A stretch of DNA of 64,000 bases from Streptomyces sp. NBC_01454 (GTDB lineage Bacteria > Actinomycetota > Actinomycetes > Streptomycetales > Streptomycetaceae). Where the stretch lies: assembly GCF_036227565.1 (NCBI RefSeq), contig NZ_CP109460.1, positions 6,572,001 through 6,636,000 on the forward strand, in the 5' to 3' direction. Position 1 is the first letter of the stretch, and every line of letters starts with the position of its first letter. Shown here in pieces: positions 51,440 to 60,408 of this stretch. The notes under the pieces were generated by a model. The model was not told the origin of the DNA and did no database searches. It saw nothing but the letters and a program-made list of their open reading frames with translations. Both the position numbers and the translations under genes were made by a program.

Positions 51440-52243
51440 TCAGCTGCCCGGTGCGCACAGCCGGACCGCCTGCCGCGTTCTGCGGACCACCGCGTACCCC
51501 TTGGTGAGCACCCGGTCCCGGGCGAAGGCGCGGACCACCCCGCGGCCCTCGACGATCCGGGTGAACTCCTCGATTCCCGTCCCGCGCCGCACCGTCATCC
51601 GGGCCAGGGCGTACGGCCCCTGACGGCGGTCGGCGAGCGCGTTGCCCACCGCGAGCGCCTGCCGGAATCCCGCGCCGCGCACCGTCCGCCGCACCCGCCG
51701 GCCGGAGTGCCCGTAGGGGTAGGCGAAGGACTCCGGCATCGCCCCGGTCTCCGCGGCGATGATCTCCTTGCAGCGCAGCACCTCGCGCCGCAGCCGCTCG
51801 TCGCCGAGGTCGTCCAGCGGTGGATGGCCGTGGCTGTGCCCGCCGATCTCCACCCCGGCCGCGGCCAGCTCCCGCACCTGGTCCCAGTCGAGCATGGTGT
51901 CGGGCGCGCCCCCGGTGTCGTACGGACCGCGCAGCCAGCCGGTCGTCACGAAGAGGGTGGCCGAAAACCCGTGCCGGGCAAGGAGGGGCAGCGCATGGCG
52001 GTACACCCCTTCGTAGCCGTCGTCGAAGGTGATCAGCACGGGCCGCTCGGGCAGCGGGCCGCCCGCCCGCCAGGCCGCGGCGAGCCCGGCGGTGGTCAGC
52101 GGGGTGAACCCGCCGTCGGCCAGCACCGCCATGTGCGCCGCGAACGCCTCGGGCGGGACGGACAGTCCGCGCACGGCGGGCGCCGGGGCCACGGCGACCG
52201 CGTGGTACATCAGCACCGGCACCGCAGGCGGGTGCGCGCTCAC
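51440..52243 (-). CDS. Polysaccharide deacetylase (NodB/CE4)
   Basis: This 267-residue CE4 enzyme has motif 1 ITFDDGYEGVY (catalytic base and metal Asp), motif 2 IGGHSHGHPPLDDLG (metal His pair) and motif 3 SFAYPYGHSG. No signal peptide is visible, so it would act inside the cell or leave by another route. It probably removes N- or O-acetyl groups from the polysaccharide made by this cluster. It overlaps the upstream glycosyltransferase gene by ATGA (52240-52243) and precedes the flippase fusion by 45 bp. Confidence 0.9.
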   Translation of the reverse strand: MSAHPPAVPVLMYHAVAVAPAPAVRGLSVPPEAFAAHMAVLADGGFTPLTTAGLAAAWRAGGPLPERPVLITFDDGYEGVYRHALPLLARHGFSATLFVTTGWLRGPYDTGGAPDTMLDWDQVRELAAAGVEIGGHSHGHPPLDDLGDERLRREVLRCKEIIAAETGAMPESFAYPYGHSGRRVRRTVRGAGFRQALAVGNALADRRQGPYALARMTVRRGTGIEEFTRIVEGRGVVRAFARDRVLTKGYAVVRRTRQAVRLCAPGS

Positions 52244-53295
52244 GCCGCCGCCCCCTCACGCACCACGCCCGCGCCGTTCCCGTCACCCTCAACTCCGTTA
52301 TGTCTTAAGGATATTGACCCTCTTCTGGCTCTCGCGGTGCCTCGCGCATAGCCGCCCGCGGCGGCCGCCACCCCGGCGACGATCGCGCCCGCGCGGCCGG
52401 CGCCGCCCGGCCGGCGCAGCAGGGCGTCCCGTACCCCGCGCAGCACCCCGGCGGGCAGCACCCGGGTCGCGTAGCGCCGTTCGGTCGCCAGCCCGTCCCG
52501 GGCGCCGACGCTCCGCGCCACCAGCGCCTTGGACAGACCCTCCGCATACGCCCGGCTGCGGAAGTAGCCGAACCGCTGCCGCTCGGCCGGCACCCGGTGA
52601 TGGATGACCGACCGGTCGTCGAGCAGCAGCACGGCACCGGGCACCGCCTGGGTGATGCGGATGCACAGCTCGGTCTCTTCGCCGCCCAGCGGCCGCCGGC
52701 CGGCATCCCGGCCGATGCCGACGGCGAACCCGCCGACGAGGTCGAAGGCGGTCCTGCGGAAGGACGCGTTGCCGCCCAGGACATTGCGCACCCGCACCCT
52801 GCCCGGCGGCAGACCGCGGTACGTACAGCCCACCACCCAGTCGAACTCCTCGGGGAACCACACGGGGCGGCGGCCGGCCGCCCAGACCGGCTCGGTGCGT
52901 CCGCCGACCGCCATCACCGCCGGATCCGCATACGCCTCGGCGAAGTGCCGCAGCCAGTCCCGCTCGGCCACCGCGTCGTCGTCGAGGAAGGCGATGACCT
53001 CGCCCCCGGCCGCGGCGATACCGGTGTTCCGGCCCGCGGACAGCCCGCGGGGTCCGGAATTGGCCATGATCCGCAAGGGAGTTGCGGGAGCACCGGGAGT
53101 GGATGCGCCCGCGCGAGCGCCCCCGAAGTGCTCCCCGAGCCGCGCGAGGAGCGCGGGGTGGTGGTCCACCACGAGCAGCAGCTCATGGGCGGGACGGGAC
53201 TGGCCGTGCACCGAGGTCACCGCGGCCAGGATGTCGTCCCAGCGGTCCTCGGTGTGCACACAGACGACCACGGAGATCCGCGGCGCCGGGCTCAT
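52240..53295 (-). CDS. Family 2 glycosyltransferase
   Basis: This 351-residue GT2 enzyme has the A-fold start RISVVVCVHTEDRWDDILAAVTSV, GLSAGRNTGIAAAGGEVIAFLDDDAVAERDWL (the DxD at DDD), GGNASFRRTAFDLVGGF and the GGEETELCIRI acceptor motif. It uses a nucleotide sugar to extend a lipid- or sugar-linked acceptor in the cytoplasm. ATG 53295 overlaps the previous stop by ATGA, and its own end overlaps the deacetylase start in the same way. Confidence 0.9.
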   Translation of the reverse strand: MSPAPRISVVVCVHTEDRWDDILAAVTSVHGQSRPAHELLLVVDHHPALLARLGEHFGGARAGASTPGAPATPLRIMANSGPRGLSAGRNTGIAAAGGEVIAFLDDDAVAERDWLRHFAEAYADPAVMAVGGRTEPVWAAGRRPVWFPEEFDWVVGCTYRGLPPGRVRVRNVLGGNASFRRTAFDLVGGFAVGIGRDAGRRPLGGEETELCIRITQAVPGAVLLLDDRSVIHHRVPAERQRFGYFRSRAYAEGLSKALVARSVGARDGLATERRYATRVLPAGVLRGVRDALLRRPGGAGRAGAIVAGVAAAAGGYARGTARARRGSISLRHNGVEGDGNGAGVVREGAAA

Positions 53296-54107
53296 CGCGC
53301 ATCCCCGGTGATCAGCGCCGGCCGGACCGGACGGTTCTTTCGGCTGCCCCGCTCCCGCAGGATCACCTTCAGCACCCGCAGCCCGTCCCGCACCGCCCGC
53401 AGATTGCTGACGCCGTGGATGCGGTTGTACTCGTGGCTGGGGATCTCCTGCACCCGCAGCCCCGCCTTGACCACCCGGATGTTCATCAGCGTCTCGACCT
53501 CGAACCCCGCGCAGTCCAGGGCGATGTGGTCCAGGCAGTGCCGCCAGAAGGCGTTGTATCCATAACAAAGATCGGTATAGCGGGCCCCGAATTTGGCATT
53601 GACAACGGCGGTCAGCACACGGTTGCCGAGCTTGCGGATGGCCGTCATGTCATCCGTGCCGCCGCCGTTGGCGAACCGGGAGCCCTTGGCGAAATCGGCC
53701 CCGGACACCAGCGCCGAGACATAACTGACGATCTCGGCGCCGTCGGCCGATCCGTCCGCGTCGACCATCACGATGATCTCGCCGGTGCAGGCCGCGAATC
53801 CGCTGATCAGCGCGTCCCCCTTGCCTCTGCCGCGCTGCGGTACGACCGTGACGCCGGGCCACAGCTCGCGGGCGACCCGGACCGTGTCATCGGTGGAATT
53901 CCCGTCGACCAGGACCACTTCATGAATCCAGTCCGGCAGGGTCTTGAAGACATACGGGAGATTCTCCGCTTCATTCATCGCCGGAATGACGACACTGACC
54001 GGCGGTGCGATGGCCAGATGCGAGGAAACGGGCCGGTAGGCGGACTGGTCCGGCAGCAGCGTCAGCGGTGGTTCGTCCGCGTCGGCCGGGCGAAGGAACG
54101 CGCTCAT
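53292..54107 (-). CDS. GT2 polyprenyl-phosphate-type glycosyltransferase
   Basis: This 271-residue enzyme is like dolichol-phosphate mannosyltransferase catalytic domains: VSVVIPAMNEAENLPYVFKTLP, EVVLVDGNSTDDTV, GRGKGDALISGFAACTGEIIVMVDADGSADGAEI (DAD), and YGYNAFWRHCLDHIALDCAGFEVETLMNIRVVKAGLRVQEIPSHEYNRIHG. It has no membrane helices, so it is the soluble type. It likely starts or extends the lipid-linked glycan. It is the first gene of the four-gene run, and a 451-bp region in front holds the likely promoter. Confidence 0.9.
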   Translation of the reverse strand: MSAFLRPADADEPPLTLLPDQSAYRPVSSHLAIAPPVSVVIPAMNEAENLPYVFKTLPDWIHEVVLVDGNSTDDTVRVARELWPGVTVVPQRGRGKGDALISGFAACTGEIIVMVDADGSADGAEIVSYVSALVSGADFAKGSRFANGGGTDDMTAIRKLGNRVLTAVVNAKFGARYTDLCYGYNAFWRHCLDHIALDCAGFEVETLMNIRVVKAGLRVQEIPSHEYNRIHGVSNLRAVRDGLRVLKVILRERGSRKNRPVRPALITGDAR

Positions 54108-54558
54108 GATTTCTTGCCCTCTCGTCCGGTGGACCGCCCACCCCCGGGCGGTTCCGTGCTGGGTATCCGGGTCGAAAGGGGGGTTCACACCCCGGTCGGC
54201 ACGGCGGCGATCACCGTCCGAGCAGGGCGAGCTGGCATACGTCGGACGGCTGCGCGGCTCGTGCCCCGGTCATCGGCAGGCAGCGATCGGCAAGCGAAGA
54301 CCGGGCACGGGACCCCCCCACCGCGCACCGCACCGAACGGTTCATCGTGTCGCCGGGGCCCTCCCCAGGAGCCGTCTTGCGATGATCGTCCGTTGCGGGT
54401 GGATGTGCGTCGGTATTGATAAATGGGACTGTAGGACAAGATCTTCCGTCGGAAATGCCCTTTGCCGTAATTCACCGTCACATACCGAGGCACGCCGGTA
54501 TTTATGCACCGGCGCACGCCCCGTTGCGCCGTTGCGCAAAGACCTGTGAACCCCCACG
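54108..54558 (-). promoter_or_regulatory. Probable promoter region of the exopolysaccharide operon, with an inverted repeat
   Basis: No gene is supported. The segment 54415-54510 is markedly AT-richer than its surroundings. CGCCGGT-ATTTATGC-ACCGGCG (54493-54514) is a perfect 7-bp inverted repeat with an AT-rich 8-nt centre, typical of a regulator site or RNA hairpin. It lies 386 nt before the first glycosyltransferase start and also just downstream of the GNAT gene. Confidence 0.45.
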
Positions 54559-55677
54559 TCAGCGGCGCGCGGCAGATGCGTCCCCGCCCCCCGACCGGAG
54601 GCGCCCCCACTGCTTGAGGACACGGTCGGCGGACGCGAACAGCTCGGGCCTGGCCAGCACCGCATTGCGCAGCGCACGCACCGGCGCGCGCCGGGCCCGG
54701 TGCCCGAGCGCCACCGGGTGGGGCCGCATCACCCACCCCTCGGACACCGTGAGTTCACGCGTTTTAAGGGAGTCCTTGTAGTCCTTGGCGCCCCGCCCCA
54801 GATCGAGATACGCCAGGGATTCCGTGGCCGCCGCCTGCGCCATCCGCAGATGCAGCACCAGCCCGGGGGAGAACTTCGCGAACTCCGGGTCATAGGCCGG
54901 GAACCAGCAGGCGAGCACGGCGTCCGAACGCAGCCCGAAGTGCGCCGCGACCGGCCGCTCGCCCGCGTAGAGCACCGACAGCAGGCCCGCGAAGGAGTCG
55001 GTGCGGGTGTGGAAGAGGTGGCGGACGAGCCGGACGATCCAGGGGTGTGCGAAGCGGTCGCTGCGCCCCGTCCTGCGGTACTGCGCCGACTTCCACCGCA
55101 TCAGCGCCGGCAGCGCCGCCGGGTCCCGCTCGTCATGGACGTAGCGCACCGGCCCGATGTCCCGGCCGAGCTTGCGTTCCTTGGCGAGGGTGGTCCGGGT
55201 GAACTTCGGCGACCGTTCCCGCAGCCCTGCCAGATACGCCTCGAAGCCCTGGTCCACCTCGATGACGGGCGAGGCGTGACGGACGGAGGAGGCCGTCTCG
55301 AACGGCTGCTGACCGGCCACCAGATGATCGAACTCCAGCACCGACAGGCCGCAGCCGCGCAGCAGTTCCCGGGCGTCCCATGCGAACCCGGGCCGGTGCA
55401 CCAGGCCCTGCGCGTCGGAGACGCCGAGGCCCACCGCCCGGCCGATGCCCAGCGCCGAACGCTGGAAGGGCAGAAACGCGGCCGGCCCGCCGTCCTGGTG
55501 GAGCACCGCGACCCGCACCCCGCCGCGGCAGCGGTCGACGGCCCCGGCGAACTCGGGGGAGAGGAAGGGGTTCGCCAGCTGCGGCGCCCCCAGGGCGGGT
55601 GCCCGGGACTGCAGGGCCGTCCAGGCGCTCCGGTCGGCCCCGGTCAGCTCGCCGGGGCGGTACACCGCGACGTCCAT
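54559..55677 (-). CDS. GNAT-fold (BioF2-like/CelD) acyltransferase
   Basis: This 372-residue protein has two GNAT domains as in BioF2-like acetyltransferases linked to exopolysaccharide clusters. Marks are WTALQSRAPALGAPQLANPFLSPEF, AFLPFQRSALGIGRAVGLGVSDAQGLVHRPGF, SPKFTRTTLAKERKLGRD and the C-terminal AHFGLRSDAVLACWFPAYDPEFAKFSPGLVLHLRMAQAA with YLDLGRGAKDYKDSL. It may acylate a sugar or a lipid-linked intermediate. It follows the small membrane protein gene by 1 bp and so is cotranscribed with it. Confidence 0.85.
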   Translation of the reverse strand: MDVAVYRPGELTGADRSAWTALQSRAPALGAPQLANPFLSPEFAGAVDRCRGGVRVAVLHQDGGPAAFLPFQRSALGIGRAVGLGVSDAQGLVHRPGFAWDARELLRGCGLSVLEFDHLVAGQQPFETASSVRHASPVIEVDQGFEAYLAGLRERSPKFTRTTLAKERKLGRDIGPVRYVHDERDPAALPALMRWKSAQYRRTGRSDRFAHPWIVRLVRHLFHTRTDSFAGLLSVLYAGERPVAAHFGLRSDAVLACWFPAYDPEFAKFSPGLVLHLRMAQAAATESLAYLDLGRGAKDYKDSLKTRELTVSEGWVMRPHPVALGHRARRAPVRALRNAVLARPELFASADRVLKQWGRLRSGGGDASAARR

Positions 55678-55678
55678 G

Positions 55679-56107
55679 TCAGCCCGCCCGCCTTCCGGGC
55701 GCCCGGCCGACCCGGCGCAGCAGCGCGCCGACCAGCGGCAGTGCGACGCTGAACACCGCCACCGCCGCCACACCGCCGCGTATCGACCACAGATGCAGCG
55801 TGAGCATGGCCTGGGCCACCAGCAGATCGACGGCGAGCGCCCCGGCCCCGGCGACGACCGCACGGCCGAGCGGATCCATCCGGCCCAGCGCCGTGGCGAT
55901 CGCGGCGCCCGGTGCCGTCAGGAGGAAGAAGAGGGTGAGCGGTGCGCGCAGTGGCGAGCCGATGTCGGCGAGCGCCAGGACGGCCCCCAGGATGCCGGCG
56001 CCGGCGGCCGCGCCGAGCGCCAGCGAGGCGGTGGTGCTCACCGGGCGTCGTGCGCCGGACGGCGGCCGGTCGTACGCGTCCACGTGCGGGATGGTCTTGG
56101 TGTGCAT
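55679..56107 (-). CDS. Small four-helix membrane protein, unknown function
   Basis: This 142-residue protein has a hydrophilic N-terminus (MHTKTIPHVDAYDRPPSG) and four membrane helices: ASLALGAAAGAGILGAVLAL, APLTLFFLLTAPGAAIATAL, AVVAGAGALAVDLLVAQAML and VAAVAVFSVALPLVGALL. I recognise no family. ATG 56107 is preferred over 56149 because the extra residues look unlike coding sequence. Tight coupling to the GNAT gene suggests a part in exopolysaccharide export or assembly. Confidence 0.7.
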   Translation of the reverse strand: MHTKTIPHVDAYDRPPSGARRPVSTTASLALGAAAGAGILGAVLALADIGSPLRAPLTLFFLLTAPGAAIATALGRMDPLGRAVVAGAGALAVDLLVAQAMLTLHLWSIRGGVAAVAVFSVALPLVGALLRRVGRAPGRRAG

Positions 56108-56354
56108 TGGCTGCTTTGCCCCCCATAAGCACCGGATGCCGGGCCTCAATGTCGCGCAGCGTTCGGAGCACCGTCAAGACGCGAAGACGGCCGGAAAACG
56201 GCGTAACCGGACGGCGGTGCGGTGTCTGTGTGGTGCCGGTGCGCTGCCGGTGAGCCGCCCACAGACGGCGCAATGGCGCCGCCGCGGGGCCGCCGTCCGG
56301 AGACTGGGGGGACGCGCCGCGAGGTGCGGTGACCCGCCGGAAGGAGCCGCGTCC

Positions 56355-57065
56355 GTGGAGCCGCCGAGCGGAACCGCCCTGACGGTGATCATGGTGTGTC
56401 TGACCGTGGCCACCGGAATGCTCGATGCCGTCAGCTTTCTGGCGCTCGGTCACGTCTTCACCGCCACCCAGACCGGCAATCTGCTCTTCCTCGGCTTCGG
56501 TATCGCCGGGCAGGGCGGTGTGCCGGTGGCGGCGACGGTCGTCTCGCTCGGCGCCTTCGTGCTGGGGGCGGCGCTCGGGGCCCGGGTGGAGTCGGGGCTG
56601 GCCCGCCTCCGGCGCCCGTGGTTCCCGGTCGCACTGGTCGCGGAGGCGGTGCTGCTGGCCGCCGCCGCTGCGGCGGCCTGGCAGTCGGGTCCGGCCCGCG
56701 GGCTGCCGCCGGGCCGCCGCTACGTCATCGTCGGTCTGATGGCGGTGGCGATAGGCATGCGCAACGTCACCGCCCTGCGCATCGCCTCGCCCGACCTCAC
56801 CACCACCGTCGAGACCCGGGCGATGACGGCCCTGATCAGCGGCTCACCGGTGGGGCACGACAAGCGACTGGGCTACGGCAGCCACGTCGCGGGCCGCCGC
56901 CTGGCCTCGGTCGGCGCGATGTTCGCCGGCGGCCTCCTGGGCGCCGGCCTCCTCGGCCTGGGCACCCGCCCGATACTGGTGATCGCCCTGGTAGCGGTAT
57001 CCGTCGCGGCCACCGCCTTCCTGGTCCCCGGCATGGCCCGCCGGCGCACGGCCACCGAGGACTGA
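56355..57065 (+). CDS. YoaK/DUF1275-family membrane protein
   Basis: This 236-residue protein has six membrane helices and the family signatures ATGMLDAVSFLALGHVFTATQTGNLLFLG and VGLMAVAIGMRNVTALRIASPDLTTTVETRAMTAL. The function of the family is not settled; small-molecule transport is often proposed. GTG 56355 has AAGGAG at 56341-56346 and gives the standard N-terminus; the open frame runs far upstream without coding character. Confidence 0.87.
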   Translation: MEPPSGTALTVIMVCLTVATGMLDAVSFLALGHVFTATQTGNLLFLGFGIAGQGGVPVAATVVSLGAFVLGAALGARVESGLARLRRPWFPVALVAEAVLLAAAAAAAWQSGPARGLPPGRRYVIVGLMAVAIGMRNVTALRIASPDLTTTVETRAMTALISGSPVGHDKRLGYGSHVAGRRLASVGAMFAGGLLGAGLLGLGTRPILVIALVAVSVAATAFLVPGMARRRTATED

Positions 57066-57109
57066 CAGACCTCGGCGAAAGCTGGTGCTGCCGCACGGAT
57101 CCGGGTGGT

Positions 57110-58126
57110 TCACCGGTGGACGATGCCCGGAGTCCAGCCGGCCTCCGGACCGAACCGGCGCCGGTACGCCGAGGGAGTGAGCCCGGTCTCGCGACGCATC
57201 AGCGCGCGCAGGTTGGCGGCGGTGCCCAGTCCGCTGCGCCGCGCGACCACGTCGAAGCGTGACTCCCCCCGCTCGATCAGGCGGCAGGCCAGGGACACCC
57301 GTTCCGCCGTGAGCCACGCCAGCGGCGTCGTGCCCAGTTGCGCCTGGAAGCGGCGGTGCAGCGTCGCCGGACTGACCGCCGCACGTGCCGCGAGACCGGA
57401 CACCGTCAGCGGTGCGTCCAGTCGCTCCTGCGCCCAGGCCAGGACCGACGCCAGGGACTCATCCGGCAGGTCCGGCACCGGCCGCTCCACGAACTGCCGC
57501 TGGCCGCCGTCCCGGTGGGCGGCGAAGACCAGCCGCCGGCTCACCGTGTTGGCGACCTCCGCGCCGTGGTCGCGGCGGACCACGTGCAGTCCGAGGTCGA
57601 GGGCGGCCGCACTGCCCGCGGCGGTGAGGATGTCACCGTCGTCCACGAACAGTACGTCCGAGGCGAGCCGGACAGCCGGGAAGCGGGCCCGGAAGGCGTC
57701 GGCCCACTGCCAGTGCGCGGTGGCCCGGCGTCCGTTGAGGACCCCGGCCTCGGCCAGGGTGAAGGCGCCGCTGCAGAAACCGACCAGGCGCGCACCACGC
57801 GCGTGTGCCCGCCGGACGGCATCGAGCACGGCCGGGCGGCGAGGCACCTCGACATCCGGCCGGTTGGGGACGATCAAGGTGTCCGCAGAGTCGGCCGCTG
57901 TCAGGTCCTCGACTCCCGTGAGCGTGAAGAATCCGTCCCGCATCAGCGTGTGAGGACCGGGCGAGCAGAGCCTGAAGTCGTAGAGCTCACGGCCGATCTC
58001 GGGTCTGCGCAGGCCGAAGATCTCGGTCGCGCAACCGAGCTCGAAGGGGTTCGAGTTCTCGTCCACGATGACGACGACGCGGTGCGGGCCGGCGGCAGGG
58101 GCGGCGTGCGAGGATTCTTGCGGCAT
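57110..58126 (-). CDS. GlxA-type AraC regulator with DJ-1/PfpI domain
   Basis: This 338-residue regulator starts with a DJ-1/PfpI-like amidotransferase fold (RVVVIVDENSNPFELGCATEIFGLRR; LVGFCSGAFTLAEAGVLNGRRATAHW, where Cys sits at the elbow). An AraC DNA-binding domain follows (LASVLAWAQERLDAPLTVSGLAARAAVSPATLHRRFQAQLG and a second HTH ending LTPSAYRRRFG). Such proteins regulate amino-acid or quaternary-amine metabolism. It is divergent from a small cupin gene with 41 bp between starts, the most likely target. Confidence 0.9.
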   Translation of the reverse strand: MPQESSHAAPAAGPHRVVVIVDENSNPFELGCATEIFGLRRPEIGRELYDFRLCSPGPHTLMRDGFFTLTGVEDLTAADSADTLIVPNRPDVEVPRRPAVLDAVRRAHARGARLVGFCSGAFTLAEAGVLNGRRATAHWQWADAFRARFPAVRLASDVLFVDDGDILTAAGSAAALDLGLHVVRRDHGAEVANTVSRRLVFAAHRDGGQRQFVERPVPDLPDESLASVLAWAQERLDAPLTVSGLAARAAVSPATLHRRFQAQLGTTPLAWLTAERVSLACRLIERGESRFDVVARRSGLGTAANLRALMRRETGLTPSAYRRRFGPEAGWTPGIVHR

Positions 58127-58167
58127 ATGCGATTCCTAGCACTCACGCTGACCAGGCGTCACCGGAA

Positions 58168-58575
58168 ATGATGGCGCTCATGACCAACGAACCCATTGCC
58201 CTCGGCACGGCCCTGGCCTCCTTCGATGCCCTGTGGAGCCCCCGCATCGTCACACGCGTCAACGACTACGACGTACGCGTCGCCAAGGTCGACGGCGAGC
58301 ATCTCTGGCACGCCCACGACCACACCGATGAGTTCTTTCTGGTGCTCGACGGCGAACTGCACCTCGCGCTCCGTGAGCCTGCGGGGGAGCGCACGGTCGT
58401 GCTCCCCCAGGGCACGGTGTTCACCGTCCCACGAGGTACGGAACACAAGCCGTACGCCCCGTCCGGCGCCGCGATCCTCATGTTCGAGCCCACCGGGACG
58501 GCGACGGTCGGGGATCGTCACGACGAGATCCCGGACCATGTGGACGCGACGACAGGGCACGCGCTCCGCTCCTGA
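58168..58575 (+). CDS. Small cupin-domain protein
   Basis: This ~135-residue single-domain cupin has motif 1 LWHAHDHTDEFFLVLDGEL (two His and Glu) and motif 2 VPRGTEHKPYAP (His). It should bind a divalent metal. Function is not predictable; sugar or small-acid isomerases and dioxygenases share this size. Three closely spaced ATGs (58168, 58171, 58180) are possible starts and none has a good ribosome site, so it may be leaderless. It is divergent from the GlxA-type regulator. Confidence 0.8.
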   Translation: MMALMTNEPIALGTALASFDALWSPRIVTRVNDYDVRVAKVDGEHLWHAHDHTDEFFLVLDGELHLALREPAGERTVVLPQGTVFTVPRGTEHKPYAPSGAAILMFEPTGTATVGDRHDEIPDHVDATTGHALRS

Positions 58576-58818
58576 GACCCCCGTACGTCGCCGGCCGCCG
58601 GCCGAGCAACCGTCCGCGGCCGCGTGCTCCGCGGTGCGCCATCGGGGTGGACATGGACGTGTCGGCCGGGGCAGGGCGAAGGGGTGATATCGGGGGGAAC
58701 ATCGCCTCGGATCGGGAGATTTGCCGCGAACTGGCGATGAGTTTTGGCATGGACACTTCCGGCTACCCGCGAGTCTTGCTACGACGGATGTGGCAGAGCT
58801 CCTGCTAAGGGAGGTTCC

Positions 58819-59625
58819 ATGAAACTGTCCCGATTCGCGGCCTTGACGTCCGCCTTCTTCGTCACCTCGGCGCTCGCGCTCACCGGCGCGAGCGCCGCCG
58901 CGTCCGCCCAACTCTCCACCGCCACCGGCTATGTGGCCCTCGGCGACTCCTACTCCTCCGGTGTCGGGGCCGGCAGCTACGACAGTGCCAGCGGCTCCTG
59001 CAAGCGCAGCGCCAAGTCCTACCCGGCCCTCTGGGCCGCCGCGCACTCCCCCTCCTCGTTCCGCTTCACCGCCTGTTCCGGCGCCCGAACGGGTGATGTT
59101 CTCAGCAGTCAGCTCGGGCCGCTCGGCAGCTCCACGGGGCTGGTGAGCATCACCATCGGCGGCAATGACGCCGGGTTCGCCGACACCATGACGACCTGTG
59201 CGCTCCAGGGCGAGAGCGCCTGTCTGGCCCGGATCGCCCAGGCCAGGACCTTCATCGACGGCACCCTGCCCGGCCGGCTCGACGGGGTGTACGACGCCAT
59301 CTCCCAGAAGGCCCCGGCCGCCCGTGTGGTCGTCCTGGGCTATCCGCACTTCTACAAGCTCAACGGCACCTGTCTCGCCGGCCTCTCCGAGCGGTCCCGT
59401 GCCGCGATCAACGCCGCGGCCGACGACATCAACGGCGTCACCGCGAAGCGGGCCGCCGACCACGGCTTCTCCTTCGCCGATGTCAACGCCACCTTTTCCG
59501 GACATGAGCTGTGCTCCGGCAGCGCCTGGTTGCACAGCGTGACCTTCCCCGTCGACGAGTCCTACCACCCCACCGCCGCCGGCCAGTCCGGCGGCTATCT
59601 TCCGGTGTTCGCCTCCGCTGCGTGA
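58819..59625 (+). CDS. Secreted SGNH/GDSL lipase
   Basis: This 268-residue precursor has a signal peptide (MKLSRFAALTSAFFVTSALALTG, cleavage near ASA) and all SGNH blocks: GDSYSSGVGAG (Ser), CSGARTGDV (Gly), SITIGGNDAGFADTM (Asn) and the C-terminal DESYHPTAAGQ (Asp and His). Six cysteines fit three disulfides. Sequence and length are very near the S. rimosus extracellular lipase as I remember it. It hydrolyses fatty-acid esters outside the cell. AAGGGAGG (58807-58814) supports ATG 58819. It is followed by a terminator-like hairpin. Confidence 0.93.
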   Translation: MKLSRFAALTSAFFVTSALALTGASAAASAQLSTATGYVALGDSYSSGVGAGSYDSASGSCKRSAKSYPALWAAAHSPSSFRFTACSGARTGDVLSSQLGPLGSSTGLVSITIGGNDAGFADTMTTCALQGESACLARIAQARTFIDGTLPGRLDGVYDAISQKAPAARVVVLGYPHFYKLNGTCLAGLSERSRAAINAAADDINGVTAKRAADHGFSFADVNATFSGHELCSGSAWLHSVTFPVDESYHPTAAGQSGGYLPVFASAA

Positions 59626-59686
59626 GCACCCGTCCGCCGGGCGCCGGGGAGGGGTGATGAGATCCCCGTCTCTCCTTGTGCGTCCC

Positions 59687-59717
59687 GGCGGCCCGTCAGG
59701 CACCCCGCCGGGCCGCC
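59687..59717 (+). terminator. Terminator-like hairpin after the SGNH lipase gene
   Basis: GGCGGCCCG (59687-59695) pairs perfectly with CGGGCCGCC (59709-59717) over a 13-nt loop, about 60 nt after the stop codon. Confidence 0.55.
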
Positions 59718-59897
59718 CCTGAGGCCCGGTGGTCGCTCAACTCGCCCTGGTCCACGCGGTGTAGGTGACATTCCGTATGGTGTGCGTCAACGTCAAAGCG
59801 GGGCAGGTGAATCCGATGACCGGTCTGCGCGCGTGTCCTGAGAGAGAGATAGGGTTACCCTGCCCGGGCCGGGTGCCCTCGTAGGGTGGGGAGAGTC

Positions 59898-60161
59898 ATG
59901 GAACAGATAACAGTGCGTAGCAGGGCGCGAGTCCCTGCCATCAACTGCGGGAGCAGTGCGTCCAGTGCGCGCCTCGACCGCCATTTCGCCGTATTGGGTG
60001 GCCCAGCCATCCCGCAGCGTGAGGTGGAGGGCGCGACCTCGCTGATGCAGGAGCTGACCGCGCGTGATCGTTCGCGTTCGAGGAACAGCCGCGGCGCCAG
60101 GGTGTCGCTGTTCGCGCCGCTGCGCAGGCTGCGGCGCTCGCTGTTCGGGGGGCACGGCTGA
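59898..60161 (+). CDS. Small basic protein, unknown function
   Basis: This 87-residue frame starts at ATG 59898 just after GGGGAGAG. The product (MEQITVRSRARVPAINCG..) is Arg/Ser rich, with a basic C-terminus (LFAPLRRLRRSLFGGHG). Codon third positions are less GC-biased than in neighbouring genes in the first half, which lowers confidence. The ribosome site, the balanced composition and a terminator downstream speak for a real gene. I recall similar short proteins in other Streptomyces but cannot confirm. No function is suggested. Confidence 0.5.
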   Translation: MEQITVRSRARVPAINCGSSASSARLDRHFAVLGGPAIPQREVEGATSLMQELTARDRSRSRNSRGARVSLFAPLRRLRRSLFGGHG

Positions 60162-60351
60162 TCCGCTGCTGAAGCGGCATCTCGGGCGATCACACCGTCC
60201 CGGCGCGGCACTGCGGTCCACTCGCTCATCGGGCCCAGGGCGTCGGCAGGTTGTCGGTGTGCTCGCCGGGGCGGGAACCCCTGCCCTGCGGATGCCCTGA
60301 GCCGCCCACTCGTCCGGCCCCGTCCCCACCCGGCCGGCGCAGGACTCCCCA

Positions 60352-60380
60352 CCACCCGTTGCGCCGCGACGGGTGGTTTC
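60352..60380. terminator. Intrinsic terminator with T-run
   Basis: CCACCCGT (60352-60359) pairs with ACGGGTGG (60369-60376), followed on the + strand by TTTCTT. It ends the small-protein transcript and may also serve the converging minus-strand gene. Confidence 0.7.
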
Positions 60381-60408
60381 TTGTGTGCGCACCCGGTCGG
60401 CCGCGCGC

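Noticed and set aside
48107..52351. 1,414-codon open frame on the + strand
   Set aside because: It is antisense to the flippase fusion and deacetylase genes and has a Gln/Arg/His-rich product with no folded domain.
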